From contig NW_003131860.1 of assembly GCF_000003605.2 (NCBI RefSeq), forward strand, positions 439,653 through 487,040: a stretch of 47,388 nt of DNA, in the 5' to 3' direction. This document shows positions 10,740 through 24,332 of this stretch, in pieces. Positions within the stretch are counted from its first letter, which is position 1, and each line of letters starts with the position of its first letter. The stretch is from Saccoglossus kowalevskii. Taxonomy: Eukaryota > Hemichordata > Enteropneusta > Harrimaniidae. Below the pieces are notes generated by a model, which searched no databases, was not told the origin of the DNA, and was given only the letters and a program-made list of their open reading frames with translations. Position numbers and translations under genes: made by a program.

Positions 10740-12700
10740 GAACATTTGGAATTACAATGAATAGATAGGTCAAAGGTCAACGGACGCTTCTACTTGAACA
10801 GTACCAAGTATATACATTTTTCTAACACTTCCACTGTGTATATACATCATCAACTTTTTTTTTATTCTTTTTACCATTGTTTAAGATCATCGATAATTAC
10901 AGAAGACGGCGATGGTCAGTATGTCCACGTCTACTTGTACATGAATATTCACATATACTCGGTTGTTTGTAAATATATATGTCAATGTCCTTTCGTCTTT
11001 GAAAACGCTGACTGCCTCTAATATCGTGTCATTATGATTTTGTATTGTGTGCATGTGTATAGCATGTGTATATTTACTTGTAAAATTCTATTATCATTTC
11101 TTTGGTAGTGATATGGTTTAAATGGGATATTTATTTCATATGTACGTTTCATATATGTTTTGCGCGTGATTCAATTTCAATTATTAAAGTAGTCGTCTTT
11201 GGCGGTATGTAATAACATACGTCATATTTAACGTATATCAAGCCCGTTAATCGGGCGCTGACCAATATATCATCATCTCCAATTCCGATAATTAAATATG
11301 CCGGGCTGATCTCGGAAATATTAGACTGCACAGCGAGACAGTGTAGTGTTTGTTGTACATTCTTGTATAATACAGTTACGAACGAGGTCTGGGCTTATAT
11401 CGATAAGCCATTACAAAGATATGTGTTGAAAACAGCAATTATCAGGGAATGCAAACTTGTTTCCTTTTCAGATGGTCTGTGATGGCAAGCTGTCGCAACG
11501 CATGATACACGGGTACATGCAGGGCAGTCTGAGTGAGGAAGTGAAAACCGTGAAGTGGAATTTTGGACTAAGCCAAAAAGTGCAATACAGAGCAAGTGAA
11601 CAATTGAACATTCTAACAGTCTGGACTTGTTATAGTGTTACGTGTTCGTGACGTTTGACCGGTTGTATTACCATCTTGGAATGCCAGATCGTAGTTTACT
11701 ACTTGTACATATAACACTGTGTTTCACGCATTATTGATAAGCGTGTAGAATGTATAGGACTATACTTTATAATATAACTGTATGCTGTTTTGTGTAATCG
11801 TGACAAATGTTGATTTAACTGTGATAATATAGGATATTTCTGACAGTGTATTTGTCTATTATCGATAGTCGCATAAAAAATACAATACAAACATTCTTAA
11901 ACATAATGCAGCTACAATCAATGTTCATGATGCTCAATCTTTTCAAATACGATTTTGCATTACAAATAAGAATTTTAACTATAAGTTTCTACTTTTAACG
12001 TGTAACCAAAGCTTCTAGACATAGATAGTAGCTATTTCGTTGAGCTTTTAAACTTCTGCATAACGGATAACCTCATTGAAGTAGTGCTTACATTTTCGGA
12101 TATAATGTTCAAGTATATTCGACTTGTTTATGACATTTGTATCACATCCTGTACTAAATTAGTATTCAGGTAATCTACATATTTCAATAATATCGCGTGA
12201 CCTGTACATATATGAAGCATAATCATTGCCATAGAAACTATTCGATGCTTATAACAGTTAAAATTCCAAATATAAAAAAATATTAATTAGCCTAATACTC
12301 GTTTATTACCATAAATATGTTAAAAGTGGCACATGGTGTTTATAACAGCCGGACGTCCTAACGTGCAAATGAATGCATAATAACAATGGTAGATTGACAT
12401 ATTGGGATGAGATGTTAAATTTTATTTCTAGATATTGGACATAATTGAATATGCGTAAGTCTACTATTTTCAGGGAAAAATGCACATGTTTTTCGTTATG
12501 CTATGATGTAATAATGTTCTGTATTATAATTCTATAAAGCTGTGTACTATGTATACTGTGCGAAGGAAGTACGGCTTTTACTTTTGTCTTAGACTATATT
12601 ATCCTTTAACGCACAATAAAACACACATAATTCAATGTCAGTTATATACGAGCGTTCTAATTACGATAAGTTTTAAAATAACCAAGATTAAAAGATGAGT
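10740..12700. other. Mostly non-coding stretch
   Basis: AT-rich DNA between two exon-1 relics. The only exon-like signal is the plus-strand block at 11473-11651, listed separately. I found no relic of family exons 2-4 here. Confidence 0.4.
11473..11651 (+). CDS. Possible terminal exon of an unrecognised plus-strand gene
   Basis: A pyrimidine tract ending TTTCCTTTTCAG immediately precedes an open frame (MVCDGKLSQRMIHGYMQG and on) that closes at 11651. The stretch is less AT-rich than its surroundings, as an exon would be. I do not recognise the product, and no upstream partner exon is evident. It could equally be chance or a piece of a mobile element. Confidence 0.2.
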
Positions 12701-12704
12701 TACC

Positions 12705-13020
12705 TATTTCGGTCTTCTTGGAAACATTAGCCATATGATAAATAGCGTAGCGGCATCATTGTAGCTTACACAGACAATCGCTGTATCAACTATCTTACGT
12801 TGACCTTTCGACGTTATATATGTACTGCGAACGGGAATTTGAATGCTTCTTTAACAGTTCCGAATCCAAATCACCAAATCAACTGCTAACTTCCATATGT
12901 ATCTTTGGTAAAACATTGTGTTGGTTTTAGAATAAATCATCCGTTCTCTATTGTGTAATGACTTCCTGTGTACTGGATTTTCGTCAGTACCCCGTACCTC
13001 ACCAATATAATAATGACTCA
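12705..13020 (-). pseudogene. Decayed exon-1 relic of the dioxygenase family
   Basis: On the minus strand the sequence GAGGTACGGGGTACTGAC matches GAAGTTCGTGGTATTGAC of exon 1 (the EVRGID block). The match continues through the segment encoding TEHRILIFKDQHN and the FGDLESS region to a recognisable end encoding YAIYHMANVSKKTEIG with a g|GTAACT donor. Reading frame is lost in several places. No exons 2-4 were found downstream, so this is a dead first exon. Confidence 0.75.
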
Positions 13021-13689
13021 TTGCAATGTAGATACTGACGAAGAAAAATGAACAGCAGTCCAGATACTATGCCAGCCCTCCTGTAACATGAGTTTCCTGA
13101 CAATAAAGGTGATTTCTATCAAACTCTTAAGGATGCAGTTGTAACAAAAATAATCGGATGCATCACGTTCGACAGCAATATGATAAATCTGCGTTTGTTT
13201 CAGATACAAATCGCGTCAAGAAATACAGCAATGCAAGGTTATGTTACGTAAGGTGTCACAATTGGGGAAAGGTACAGCTTTGCAGCTAAATCAGAGCATA
13301 TACGCAAGACAAAATTTGATACGTCTGACAATTTTTTACCAAACAAGTTGATTGTTCTGACTGTTGGTGTTTGGGTTGGGTAGCCAATGTGGCACAAACT
13401 AGATTTTTGAGGAACTGCTTATTTGATATCAGTATTGAGGAATATATTAAAGATTATTATTAATAATCATTATAAATAATTGGAAACTGTAATTGAAATT
13501 GCTCAGTTTGAAAATTATTGCTACCAATAATTAATGAATCATTAATTGATTATGTTGTATAATAAATATAGGATAAAATTGCAATCTTGTTTTGGCGAAA
13601 ATGTTGTTGATTCTTGTTTTGGCAAAAATGTTGTTGATTTATACCAACAATTAAACAGCTTGTATATTGTCTAGTAAATCTAGTAATAT

Positions 13690-15090
13690 TTGTTTTCTCA
13701 ATATGTGTTAAGTTTGCTGCCATGGGATATACTCTCAAGTGCATCTGACGTTGATGAGTGTGCTGAGTTATTTTATGATTTGTTATATGGCGCCATCAAC
13801 GACAGTATATCGAAAGTAAAGGTAAAGAAGCGTAAGTACCATGTATTGCACAGCAACATAACAAGAAGAACAGGCAAGGCATAGCTATCGTATTTCTGGT
13901 AGTGTAGTTGATTACGCCGAGTACTCCAGCTCGTAGCTTTCTTAGTAGCGTATCACACCTTGATCACAAGACCGACTCCTCTGACGGCATTGCCAATTTA
14001 TTTTGCAGATTATTTACCGACAATGTTTTGAACAGTATAACAATAACGAGTGATCAAGTGTTAAAAGCTATTTATAGCATTGACCAATGAGACTGTTCTT
14101 AACAAATGCGCCGTTGAATTATGTGCCCGTTGTCAATTGTATTCAATGTTTCGGTCAACACAGGACAGTTTCCTTCTATTTTTAAGAAAGCACACATTGT
14201 TCTCGTTTTTAAGTCGGGGTGCCGATCTGATGCATATAACTATTGACCAATATATTTGTTGCCACTTGTCAGCAAAATTTTTGAGAAAATAGTATACAAC
14301 ATACTGTATGGTCACATAAAAAAAACACTATAAATACTAGCCAACATGGATGTATGAAAAGCCGTTCGAATGCAACGAATTTGGTTGAGTAAGTCGACTA
14401 TACCACCAAGGAAATTGATTGTGGTAGACAGGTTAATTCTGCCAATCTCGATTTCTCTAAGGCATTCGACAGTATCAAGCATTCATTGCTGACGTACAAA
14501 TTGCAATATTATGGGATCAGTGGACCTATTCACAATTAGGATATGCTCATATTTATGTAACCGTACACAGCGTGTTGTTATTGGAGGCGCGCAATCTACA
14601 TGGGCAGATATTACATATGGAATGCCACAGGGCTCCATTTTGGGACCAGTACTGTTTATTATGTATGTGAACGACCCCCCCCCCCCACCCGATCACATAA
14701 GTTCATCATAGCGATGGTACTTATGCCAATGATACAACACTTTATAAATCTATCATAAATGTTACAGACCCTCGGTAATGTATAAATAGGCTCCATGATT
14801 GATGCTAGGCTTGGTTTCTCAAGCTAAATTCCCAAAGTATATCAATTATAAGAGCGATGGTTTGCCGATTGAACGTGCCACTCAAGTTAAAGACCTTGGT
14901 GTCATATTGATGGATAACCTTAGTTGGTCCGCTCATGTTGGCACTATTGTGACAAAAGCAGACAAAATGCTAGGTCTAATAAAGCGCACATTATTATATG
15001 TCATATTTATTATTTATATTGCTGGTTCAGTAGACATTTTTACGAGTCTATCTTCTTTTAAGACATCTATTTTAAATGCCATAAGTTGAG
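13690..15090 (+). mobile_element. Decayed non-LTR retrotransposon (CR1/Jockey-like RT)
   Basis: Frame-broken but clear reverse-transcriptase blocks on the plus strand: KVKVKKRKY before the RT, a YRPI..LP..SKIFEKIV block near 14240-14290, YGMPQGSILGPVLFIMYVND at 14622-14681, and a VKDLGVILMDNLSW block near 14890. Frameshifts and stops divide it into several pieces. A large part of the C-terminus is missing. A short C-run (CCCCCCCC) interrupts the end of the RT core. Confidence 0.8.
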
Positions 15091-15362
15091 CTTTCTTTTT
15101 ATTTTAAATTATATTATTTTTGTAAATATTTTTGTATTTGTATTGTATGAGTGCCTGTAATACATATAGGTAGAGCGCTTTTACTACACTTCTATAAATG
15201 TGCAAAGATGAATAGTTCATTCACGTAAATCAATATGTTACTAAATAACATGTGACTTCATCAAGCGACGAAGCGTTTATATAACGTTAAAATAACGCAA
15301 ATTGGTACAAGCAATGCCAGACTAACAACTCTGGTTGAGTAGGCAATCATCGTCTCAAGACA

Positions 15363-15659
15363 ATGTCGCCGCTAAATGGCCTCCCATTTGTTTCACATAA
15401 CGTTTCACTGGGTTGTATTTTAGCTGATTCTTTCTATAGTGACTTTCTTAATAAGCGTCGAAATAAATGTTTTTATATCAGAGCAAATACCTCACTTAAG
15501 AATTGTGAGGATTTTAGTACTAATGATAAGTTATCTTTATTTCGAACGTTCTGTACCAATATGTATTACTCACGGTTATGGTCAGTATACCCTCGTAAAT
15601 ATGTTGATAATCTGACAGGTGGAATACAACAACACATTTTGCTTATTAGTGGGGTTTGA
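15363..15659 (+). mobile_element. C-terminal fragment of a second LINE family
   Basis: The open frame contains LGCILADSFYSDFLNKRRN, then FYIRANTSL, then KLSLFRTFCTNMYYSRLW. This is the arrangement seen after the RT domain in several invertebrate LINEs (YLGC..., LF..YC..LY...LW). It is cut off at both ends and separate from the element just upstream. Confidence 0.6.
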
Positions 15660-17037
15660 ACTGGACTGTATCTGCGAGTGTGGAATGTTTGTAACTCATT
15701 CCACTCCCATATTTGGTGCATTAAGACGGGAATTGTGTTCTTCATTCATTTTCTCTATAACAGTCAGAACTTTGTTATTAATATTTTAAAGTGCTCCGAC
15801 ACTGTTATTTCTAAGATAAGTCTATTGCACAGAAAATTGTTATTTTTCTAAAACGGGTTTGTTTGTAATATTCTACGCTGTGTGTTGTTACGGGATTTCT
15901 CATTTGCTTTTTATAATTGCACGAGGGCGTGACTTATTACACGTTCGTATGTGTACTGATTAACCTCTGCTTACTACATGTTATGCGTATATTATTTATT
16001 TTGAAGTTGCATATAGATAGATAGATAAATTGCATTCTGGGTACAATGTTAGGAATAATTATTAAAAGAATATGCATAAGAATAAGAATAAGAATATGGA
16101 ATTTTAAATTAGAAATATCGGAAAATTACAAAAGACAACGCTCACAGGAAGCAAGTAAGTCGATTTTATTGAGAACCCCCTGGCACAAAGCAATGATAAC
16201 ACCCGTCCTATATAGTTCACGAGCATAAAAACTCGTCAGCGCTGACACAACTAAAAGGAATCTCTACAGGTAGTTTTCAATTGTGAAAGGTAAATTTTCT
16301 GTCGGGGATTTTGTTATTTTTTGTGACACCCGTTTAAATAAAAAAGCTGGTAAAGCACTTACAGTATCTCTGTGGACGAAATTAGCCCCACCTATGCTTT
16401 CCAGAAAGTCATATACACATACATAGTTTTGTACGCAATAGATTCAATGATCTTAGACTGTGGTGGCGGGCTTCACCCCCGTGTAACTTATACCAACGTA
16501 TGCCTCAACGCCGTTATCAATGACCCGAAACGTAGTTTGTGTATATTAATACTCATACGCAGTGAAACGTAAAGCATGTTCGATAATATTTTTTTTAAAT
16601 CTAAGTCTAAATCGAAATCTAAATCTAGCTGCTCACATTTCTACATTTTTACTAAATCGTTGAGAGAAAAACAGCTACAAGACATTTTTTCCCAAACTAT
16701 GTTTGTAACCTTGGTGACCATAGTATCTGAAAAAGTGGATGCGATGACGAAAAGCAGCGTAACACTATTTGAAATCTCGTGGCTCTCGCACTCAACGAGA
16801 GCTTGGCCGCGGCTATTTGTGTTGAAGTAGTATTACTCATCCATACGACGTACGCAAAACAGAATTAAAAACAACTCAACAAAAGCTTTCTACAGAATAT
16901 TGAAGAAAAAACTTTCACTTTACCATTATTACAAACAAATAATTGACACACCATCTAAGATTTTTTTCCCCTACGATATATATTACTAGAATAACAAAAG
17001 AATAAGTGTGTCAATTAGCAGCACAATAACTATTTTA
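15660..17037. other. Non-coding stretch 3' of locus C
   Basis: Contains simple repeats: GATA units near 16014-16026, AAGAAT units near 16060-16095, and an AAATCT-rich run near 16597-16626. A half-copy of the TIR element found in genes B and D lies at about 16730-16815. No gene seen. Confidence 0.5.
16730..16815. mobile_element. Diverged half-copy of the TIR element
   Basis: Shares GTGGATGCGATGACGA, AATCTCGTGGCTCTCGCACT and an AACGAGAG...GGCCGCGG end with the element in gene B intron 2 and gene D intron 2. Only one terminal region is clear. Confidence 0.45.
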
Positions 17038-17862
17038 TTAGAGTTCATCTTTTTCTTTGAATGAATCATATTTTCTTTCTGGGGCTTCCTTTCCAGCTAC
17101 CGTCACTCTGTGTAAAACACGCAAACCAACTTCCGTTCGCGGTTTCTGCGATGATGGCGGCGCCCAATGTGCAACAGCCTGATTGTCGGCTATGATAAAA
17201 TCACCAACTTCCCACTGTAAGAAAATTACACAACATCGTAATCGTATTCATAATGTTTCACTGAATGATCATATGTTTAAACGTACTGTTATAGTTAAGC
17301 AATCCACCATTAAGGAAATGTGCGAATGTTTATCACAAATGAATTATTTGAATTAAAAAACAAACAATTACCATGTGTGGGTACTTGAGATCTTCAAGAC
17401 GCCTTTTCAGCACACTAAGTATTTCATTGCGAATCTCAGTTGAACCTTCCCTATCACTGAGAAACTTGGTACCGTCGCCAGTGTCCCACGCAAAAGCCTT
17501 AACAAAGCCAGTTGGTAGAGATAACACCTACAAGAATATACATCACAAATGCATTACATTTGGTTACACGATAGTGACATTTAAGAACTGGAGACGCTAG
17601 TAATACTGGTTGATTCAAGTTATTTTTTTTTGTTCGCGGCGCTTCATAAAATTAATATTTCTGAATGAAATGTAACAAGGATGATTACGATAAAGGAAAA
17701 AAATAAATGTAGAATTTACCTTTTTATTACTTTCTGGGTGTGAATAAATTAATGGATGGTCAACACGTACTTCTTTTCTGATTACAACTAACCATAGCTT
17801 TTCCCATTTACTTAGTTGGGATTCTGACAATCCTTCAACTATCTCGTTCAAGGGCACAAAAT
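17038..17862 (-). CDS. Locus C constant module: exons 2-4 of a TauD-like dioxygenase (KDEL)
   Basis: Exons on the minus strand are 17862-17720, 17527-17372 and 17214-17038. Exon 2 starts with two bases completing a phase-1 codon (GAT with the final g of exon 1) and reads FVPLNEIVEGLSESQLSKWE, ending at HPESNKK. Exon 3 begins VLSLPTGFVKAFAWDTGDG. Exon 4 reads WEVGDFIIADN, then the distal His in AVAHWAPPSS, then the two Arg residues in LRVLHRVTVAG, and ends in KDEL. There is no exon 1 within 5.9 kb upstream. A LINE (18.0-20.2 kb) sits in that intron. Three intact first exons on the same strand with matching phase lie further upstream, and no other exon 2-4 set was found among them. I infer that the module is shared by all three. 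With exon 1a the protein would be 315 aa, with iron ligands H131, D133 and H273. Confidence 0.88.
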
Positions 17863-17999
17863 CTGTAAGGTAATAACACTTTTAGAAATATCCATGGGAG
17901 AAACTAAAGTACTTGATAATACACTATTTTGTTAATAATTATTTTGCGTATGACGTGAATATAACACACTTATAAAGTATCCAGGGGTCTAGTTAATTC

Positions 18000-20215
18000 A
18001 GCTAGGACTAAAAATAAATTATTTTTTAGTATGAAAAACAACCCCACAAATGCTGATATCAAAGCTAAATACAAGCAATATCGAAACATTCTGACAAAAC
18101 TGTTAAAATTGGCAAAAAAACGTTATTTTAAATATAAATTTATTTCCGCAAATGGGAATACGAGTAAGACTTGGATAACAATTAACAGCATTTTAAATAA
18201 ATGCAATAATATGACCACCCCTCAAAGACTTAAATCACGTGATGCTCCCGATAAAGTTTTGACAGGAAGTTGCGATATTGCAAATGAATTCAATAATTTC
18301 TTTGCAAATATTGGCCCTGAGCTAGCTAGAAAAATTCACTCATCTGTAAATTTTAATCACTATCTCACAGGGAATTTCCCGTCGTCCTTTTTCCTTCAAG
18401 CAGTCACAGAACGGGATGTTATGAAATGTATTTGCCGATTAGACCCCAACAAAGCAATGGGACATGATCACGTGCATCCTAAACTTGTAATTGATGCTGT
18501 AAAGTAGATTTCTAAACCTCTAGCGCACATTCTTAACTGTTCTATAGCTCAAGGAATTTTTGCTGACTCTCTCAAACTCGCCACAATCACACCAGTATAT
18601 AAAAAGGGATCTATATCTATTCTATCTGTATTCAGTAAAATATTTGAATCAGCTGTAAATCATCAGCTACTTGGTTTCCTAAATAAGTTCAACATACTCT
18701 TGTCCTCACAATATGGTTTTCGGAAAAAATACAGTACCGCTCTTGCCCTAGTTAACCTTGTTTCTGATATCACTGCCAACATGGGCAACGGTTTTGTTAC
18801 ATTTGGGGGGGGGTGTTCATTGACTTAAAAAAGTATTCGATACTATTGACCACAATATTCTCCTCTAAAAACTTGCTTATTATGGGATAAGGGGTCTCCC
18901 GCTTTCGTGGTTCCGAAGCTACCTAACTAATAGACACCAAACAGTAAACATTGACGGAACTGCATCCACATCCAGACAGATTCAATACGGGGTGCCCCGG
19001 GGATCAATATTAGGGCCTTCACTTTTTCTTCTCTACATACATATTAACCACTCTACTGATGCTTTCAATTTCCGCCTCTTTGCGGATGATACAAATTTAT
19101 TTAAATTCCTGCAAACTAACTCTATTGATCTTTTTAATATTAACAATGATTTTGAAAATGTTGTACAGTAATGCAATACTAATAAATTAACAATTAATAT
19201 AGAAAAAACAAACTATATGATCCTGAAAACCACGCAAAGAAAAGTAAAAGTGGAGGGACAGCTCGCAATCATTGATACGTTGAAAGAGGGCGTGTCAAAA
19301 GCAACTTATCTGGGAGTAACCATTGACCCATGCCAAAATTGGAATTCTCATATTGAAAAGTCTTTGAAAACCATTAGTCCCAAAGTGGGCATTATATCTC
19401 GCATTCGTCATTATGTTCCCAGATCAATTCTCATCCTACTTAACAACACACTTATTCTCCCACACTTAATGTACAGTATTGAAATTCCAGGGTAACACAT
19501 ACCCAACACTTCCTGAACTAGTTCTGCTCTTACAGAAAAAAAGTTGTGCACCTTATCACCTTCTCGCACTTTAAAGAACATTCTGCTCATCTTTTTATCC
19601 AATTACGCATACTTGATATTCACAAACTTTGTAAATTACAAACCTGCCTATTTATCTTCGACCTTAAACACAACAGATATGCACATAGCCTCAATAAGTA
19701 TGTTAATGATTACCCACATTGCTATCCCACAAGTTCAGTATCTAGCGGTAACTTGTCAATTCATGTTGCGCAACTTACAGTTTCACAACATCATTTTAAA
19801 TTTGCTGCAGTAAAACACTGGAATTCACTTCCAGACTCCCTCAAAAACAGCAACAACAGACACAAATTTAAATATGAAATGAAACATTATTTGCTTTGTT
19901 AAATTCCTCGATTACCTCCCATTTCTCTGCATTTTTTTTCTTCTGCATATAAATTCGTTGTACCAGTAGTTCGTTTATATTATTATTACACATAATATTT
20001 TAGTCATTTTGATATCTAAATCATATAGATTACCTTTTAATTTTCGTTACGTAAATTGTAAATTTCTACTTGACAGTCTGGGCCTGGACTGGACTAGTCC
20101 AAATGGACTATTTCCATGGTTCACACCGGAATTACTACTATTGTATTTTGTTTATAAGTTCTGTTATAATGGTCATTCTTGTGAAATAAATAAATAATAA
20201 TAATAAAAAATATTA
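18000..20215 (+). mobile_element. 5'-truncated LINE in the long intron of locus C
   Basis: Blocks in order on the plus strand: a linker (KLAKKRYFKYKF, NEFNNFFANIG), RT motifs with QYGFRKKYST near 18708-18740, a GVPRGSILGPS-like block near 18990-19020, FRLFADDTNLF near 19070-19105, VTIDPCQNWNSH at 19317-19352, and a C-terminus ending KHWNSLPDSLKNS near 19860. Several frameshifts and stops break it. An AATAATAATAA tail closes it near 20190-20215. CR1/Jockey-like by motif. It is antisense to locus C. Confidence 0.85.
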
Positions 20216-23200
20216 AGACCGACAGCGAAAGCCAGCGGTTTTGCGTTAACAAACGCACAATCTACGCTTTTTTTCGCAGATTTTACGTTCGAGATCGAAA
20301 CACTTTGGGCAATCCGTAACGAAATTTGATTCGGGCCAATTGTGCACAAGAACAACAACTGATTCGATCAATAAGGGGCACAAGAAACAGTGACTGGTAT
20401 GCACAAAATCCGCCAAATATCCGTTAATAACTAATCTGATTTCAATGTTATCTTGTATGTACGTGATGCAAAGTGGGGTCTTAAAGATTTGCTTTACCTT
20501 AGCCTCGTTCCCCCACACTGCAAAATTAATAGCCGCGTACGATATGTTATATCTTATACTTTGCAATGGTTACCAAGAAATCAAATAATTCATGGTTTAA
20601 TTCATGAATTCAAACGGAGTGCCTTCAAAAATTCATTCAAACATTCATTTTAGGCACGATCCACTGGAATCACAACCGCAACCACTGACACAGCTAATCG
20701 TTATACTTCAGAATTAGCTATGTCTCATACAAACACAAAGTTCCTTGCTTTCAAATCTCAGGTTCGCGAAATCATGTGCTTTCAACTTTCACCATATGTT
20801 TTGTATCTCCTAACTCTCGTGTTTGGCTACATGACCGTACAATCTTACAATGTATTCACGATAAAAGCATAGAAATATAATATCGTTTCTAAAATAAGGC
20901 GACTTACAAAACTAGTTCGAACATCCATGAACTTCGATTAAAATGAAATAATAACTAGATACTAGGCAAAACATCGGATGTTTATACAAAAATCATGTTA
21001 TGACTGCATGCCAGTTAAACACACAAATAAGTTGTTTTTCTATCGTTATGTCTTATTTTTTCGAGCATCTCTCCGGCAAATCTGTATCCTTACATACAAG
21101 ACGTTTAGGATTCTGGGATATTCATTCGCAAATAGGGTTTAATGTCCCTGTACTTGGAATTGGTATCTTGTTTGCACAGGTTTGCTCCAATTCGAGTGTC
21201 TAATGGAAACAGCCTATACATCATCTCTCGGAGTATAGATATACACAAACACGTCATTGCACATATAAGCCTCCCAATGTTGATCACGGAGATCACGTGA
21301 CGGCCAATGTCGCTATTGTCATTTTTGTTTGAAACTGTTCAACACTTTATCATTAATGCACACAAGCTGTGAATTGCACAGGCTGTTCGTACCGCTATGG
21401 GCTGCAAGACTGCTTTTAAAATTTGTTCTGTATCTGACTTTGTTTTGCTAGCACATTAAGCACAGCTTTATAGAGACGGAGTTTTCTGCACAAAAGTAAT
21501 AAAAATAACAACAAACGATAATCTGGAATTAAGGAAAACCTAACAACTCTACAACTCGTAAAACCACCATTACATTCCTTCGATCTATGCAACTGGTTGT
21601 CAGAGAAATCAAAATTTGGTATAGTATACGCATGCGTTCAAAGTCAGGCGCTTTGCATTCTGGGCATATATATTAATATGGCCGCAATCCGTCTCTTGAG
21701 GGTCAAAAACAACGCTAATGATATGCACGCTAATCTGCAGGTGTGAATCATTTATTTACCCGTGAAGAGCACTGTTTTAAAGAAATATGGTCCGTTTCCA
21801 GCCTGGTCTATAGAGGGGCTGTGATGAAAGTAATATATACAGACACACTGCGAACATCATGATATAAACAGAAAGTAGTCGGCTTCTATTAAAACAGACC
21901 ATCAGTAATATATTGGTGTTTTTTGCACACTGTTATTTCACAAAATTCAACATGGTCACTAAACGTCATTTTTCGCACAAACGACATTCATTTTGAGCTA
22001 TTTACCATTGCTTCTAGATCATATCTAATAAAATCATACCCAACATTTTATTTATAACATTTTATTTTACATATAGTGAACAAATCATACGATTAAATAT
22101 TAACCTAATTATGCTTGTGTATAATCATATAGACTGGTAGCTCAACTGGTGAACGTGATGTTACAATATATATGTATGAGATGTTAATGACATTTTGATG
22201 ATGAAACACTAACAATAACTATTTATCAAAGAACAATTCACATACTCTAATGAAAGGTATACATTTATAACGGATTGAGTGCCAGATATTATCCCCGCAC
22301 AAAATTGAGGGCAACTTCTCATATTCAGAATTAAATTCGAACTCGCATGTAGAAAAAACATGCCACGTTACTATAAGCAGACACGCACCACATTTAGCCA
22401 CATCGCCCGGACACTAAATAGTTACTCTATGTTGTCCTCAAGTTGCCCCATACAAACAGATTCAGATATTACTTTTAATTTTTGATTAAAAGGTTTGTCA
22501 ATTTTGATTAACATTTCATGTGGGGAAGAGCAGACTGTAGAAAATCATATTGTAGATGCTATCAACAGTTGACAATGGAGCGCAAATAGTTAAACCGGAT
22601 TAATGCTTCATTTCAGGTTTAACCTAATACGATAGATTTGGGCATTCAAGAACATATTATGTAAATGCTTCTGTACGCCGATGCTATTTGTCCATTAACC
22701 CGTGATATCTACCGGCTATTTAATTCTTTTTAATCAAAGTATGTAGTTTATCTGCATAAATGAACTATTATATCATCATTAATTGTTTATATGAACATAT
22801 GTATGCAGTAACTTTTGATAACGTCCAACTTAAACATAACCACAATATTGATTAACCCTTGACTTCAAATACATTGATCATTTTTTGAAATTAAAACGGC
22901 GCAACTGTACAATCTGTAAATATACTATTATCAAGAATCAATATTTCCCAGCTATATAGATGTGATAAAGTCATGAGTGATTTCCTTGGCAACTGCATGC
23001 CCGAACATGCAGATCACAGCCACAGATTATTAGGTGAATTGTTTATAGAATTTAATTGCAATTTGCTATGTCATACAATAACAAATATAATATGTTTTCC
23101 ATTGTTTGTTTTCCACATCACATCGGTTGTTTAAGTCCATGTTTATGGAGACGAGCATATATCAACAATTACATATGCATTCATGTAAAAATATATGACG

Positions 23201-23796
23201 CAACGTCGTTGCATCGAAGGACAAGGGTTTCCACTAACTTTCTCATAGCAAGTTTGTTTACTTTCAGTTGATATTTCGTACTCCAAATAAGAAAAACGGA
23301 CATAACATTTCTCTGTATTTGATGGATATAATACTGCAGACAATTCCGATGTTAAAATATATTTCACATCAAAAATGATGAATGATTTCCATGGCAACTG
23401 CATGTCCGAACATTGACATATGCTGTGTGTTATTATATTTAGTGTACAGTTAAAAAGAGTGTGTCTTTATAAATTTACCATGCCACGTGATAAGGAATAA
23501 TTGGTGTTACGGTTTTAAAAATCATGGCAGTCATTTAAACTCTCGATTGTGTTAATATTGACAGTATTGGTAATGAACAACACATTGTATAGAAACATTA
23601 TTATATTCAAAATGACTGGGGAAAAGGGGTCTGAATATTTCGTCTCAATTGAAATTATTGGTTTCTTTCGTTCTAATATATAAATTTATCCACTAGAAAA
23701 AAACACTGAGAGGAGAAACATATTGATATGCGTCAAGAACAAGAAAAATCGAAAAAATGATCAAAAAGTTTCATTTTTTTAACTTGTGTTGGTTAC
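20216..23796. other. Intron between the LINE and exon 1a
   Basis: From about 21300 onward this is the first part of segmental unit U1, with a partner at about 28900-30360. A minus-strand open frame at 20246-20566 has paired cysteines (CFLC, CPKC), but I recognise no family. No dioxygenase exon was found here. Confidence 0.5.
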
Positions 23797-24268
23797 CTGT
23801 TTCAGCCTCTTTAGAAACGTTTATAACATGGAAGATTGAATAACTGCATAAATTTGGCAAATACAAGCAATCACTATGCCATGCTCCAGTTCCCACTGCA
23901 CGTAAACCTTCCGAGTCATCATTCGACACGCGGTATACGTCACGTAATGGCGACTTAGGATGTTGCGTGAAAAATGACGACTCCAGATCTCCGAACCACC
24001 TGCCGATTCCAACATGCCTGTTCGGTGAAATATTATGTTGATCTTTGAAAATCAACAGACGGTGTTCGGTCACGTCTTTTTTAATTTGTTCGATCACTTC
24101 TTCAGCTAGATGATTTCCAATGTCAATGCCACGAACTTCACATCCCAACTTGACAGGTGTCAAGTCATAAAACTCACGTGAATGCACCATGTTCACCATA
24201 GTACAACAAATGATGACGAATGTTATGCAGAATGCACGGAGACAGATCGTACTTCGAGGTTGACTCAT
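23797..24268 (-). CDS. Locus C alternative first exon 1a
   Basis: Open from ATG at 24268 to donor g|GTAACC at 23796, coding 157 codons plus one base, identical in length and phase to exons 1b and 1c. The signal peptide region is MSQPRSTICLRAFCITFVII onward. It is followed by GCEVRGIDIG, RLLIFKDQHN, WFGDLESSFF and the iron motif H131-S-D133 in GAWHSDCLYL. The exon ends SKEAET, so splicing to 17862 would give SKEAETDFVPLN, a good match to the TauD pattern at this point. It is the first exon nearest to the constant module. Against exon 1b it differs at 15 of 127 mature residues. Its own conserved upstream box lies at 24333-24341. No stop or frameshift is present. Confidence 0.85.
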
Positions 24269-24332
24269 GTTAACGATGTACTGGAGTGCTCATAGAACTT
24301 GATGCGGTTAATAAATATATAGATAACACGTA

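Noticed and set aside
20246-20566. 106-residue minus-strand frame with CFLC and CPKC pairs, considered as a zinc-binding protein
   Set aside because: Only two cysteine pairs, no recognisable fold, no splice partners; it directly follows a LINE tail. Kept only as a note.
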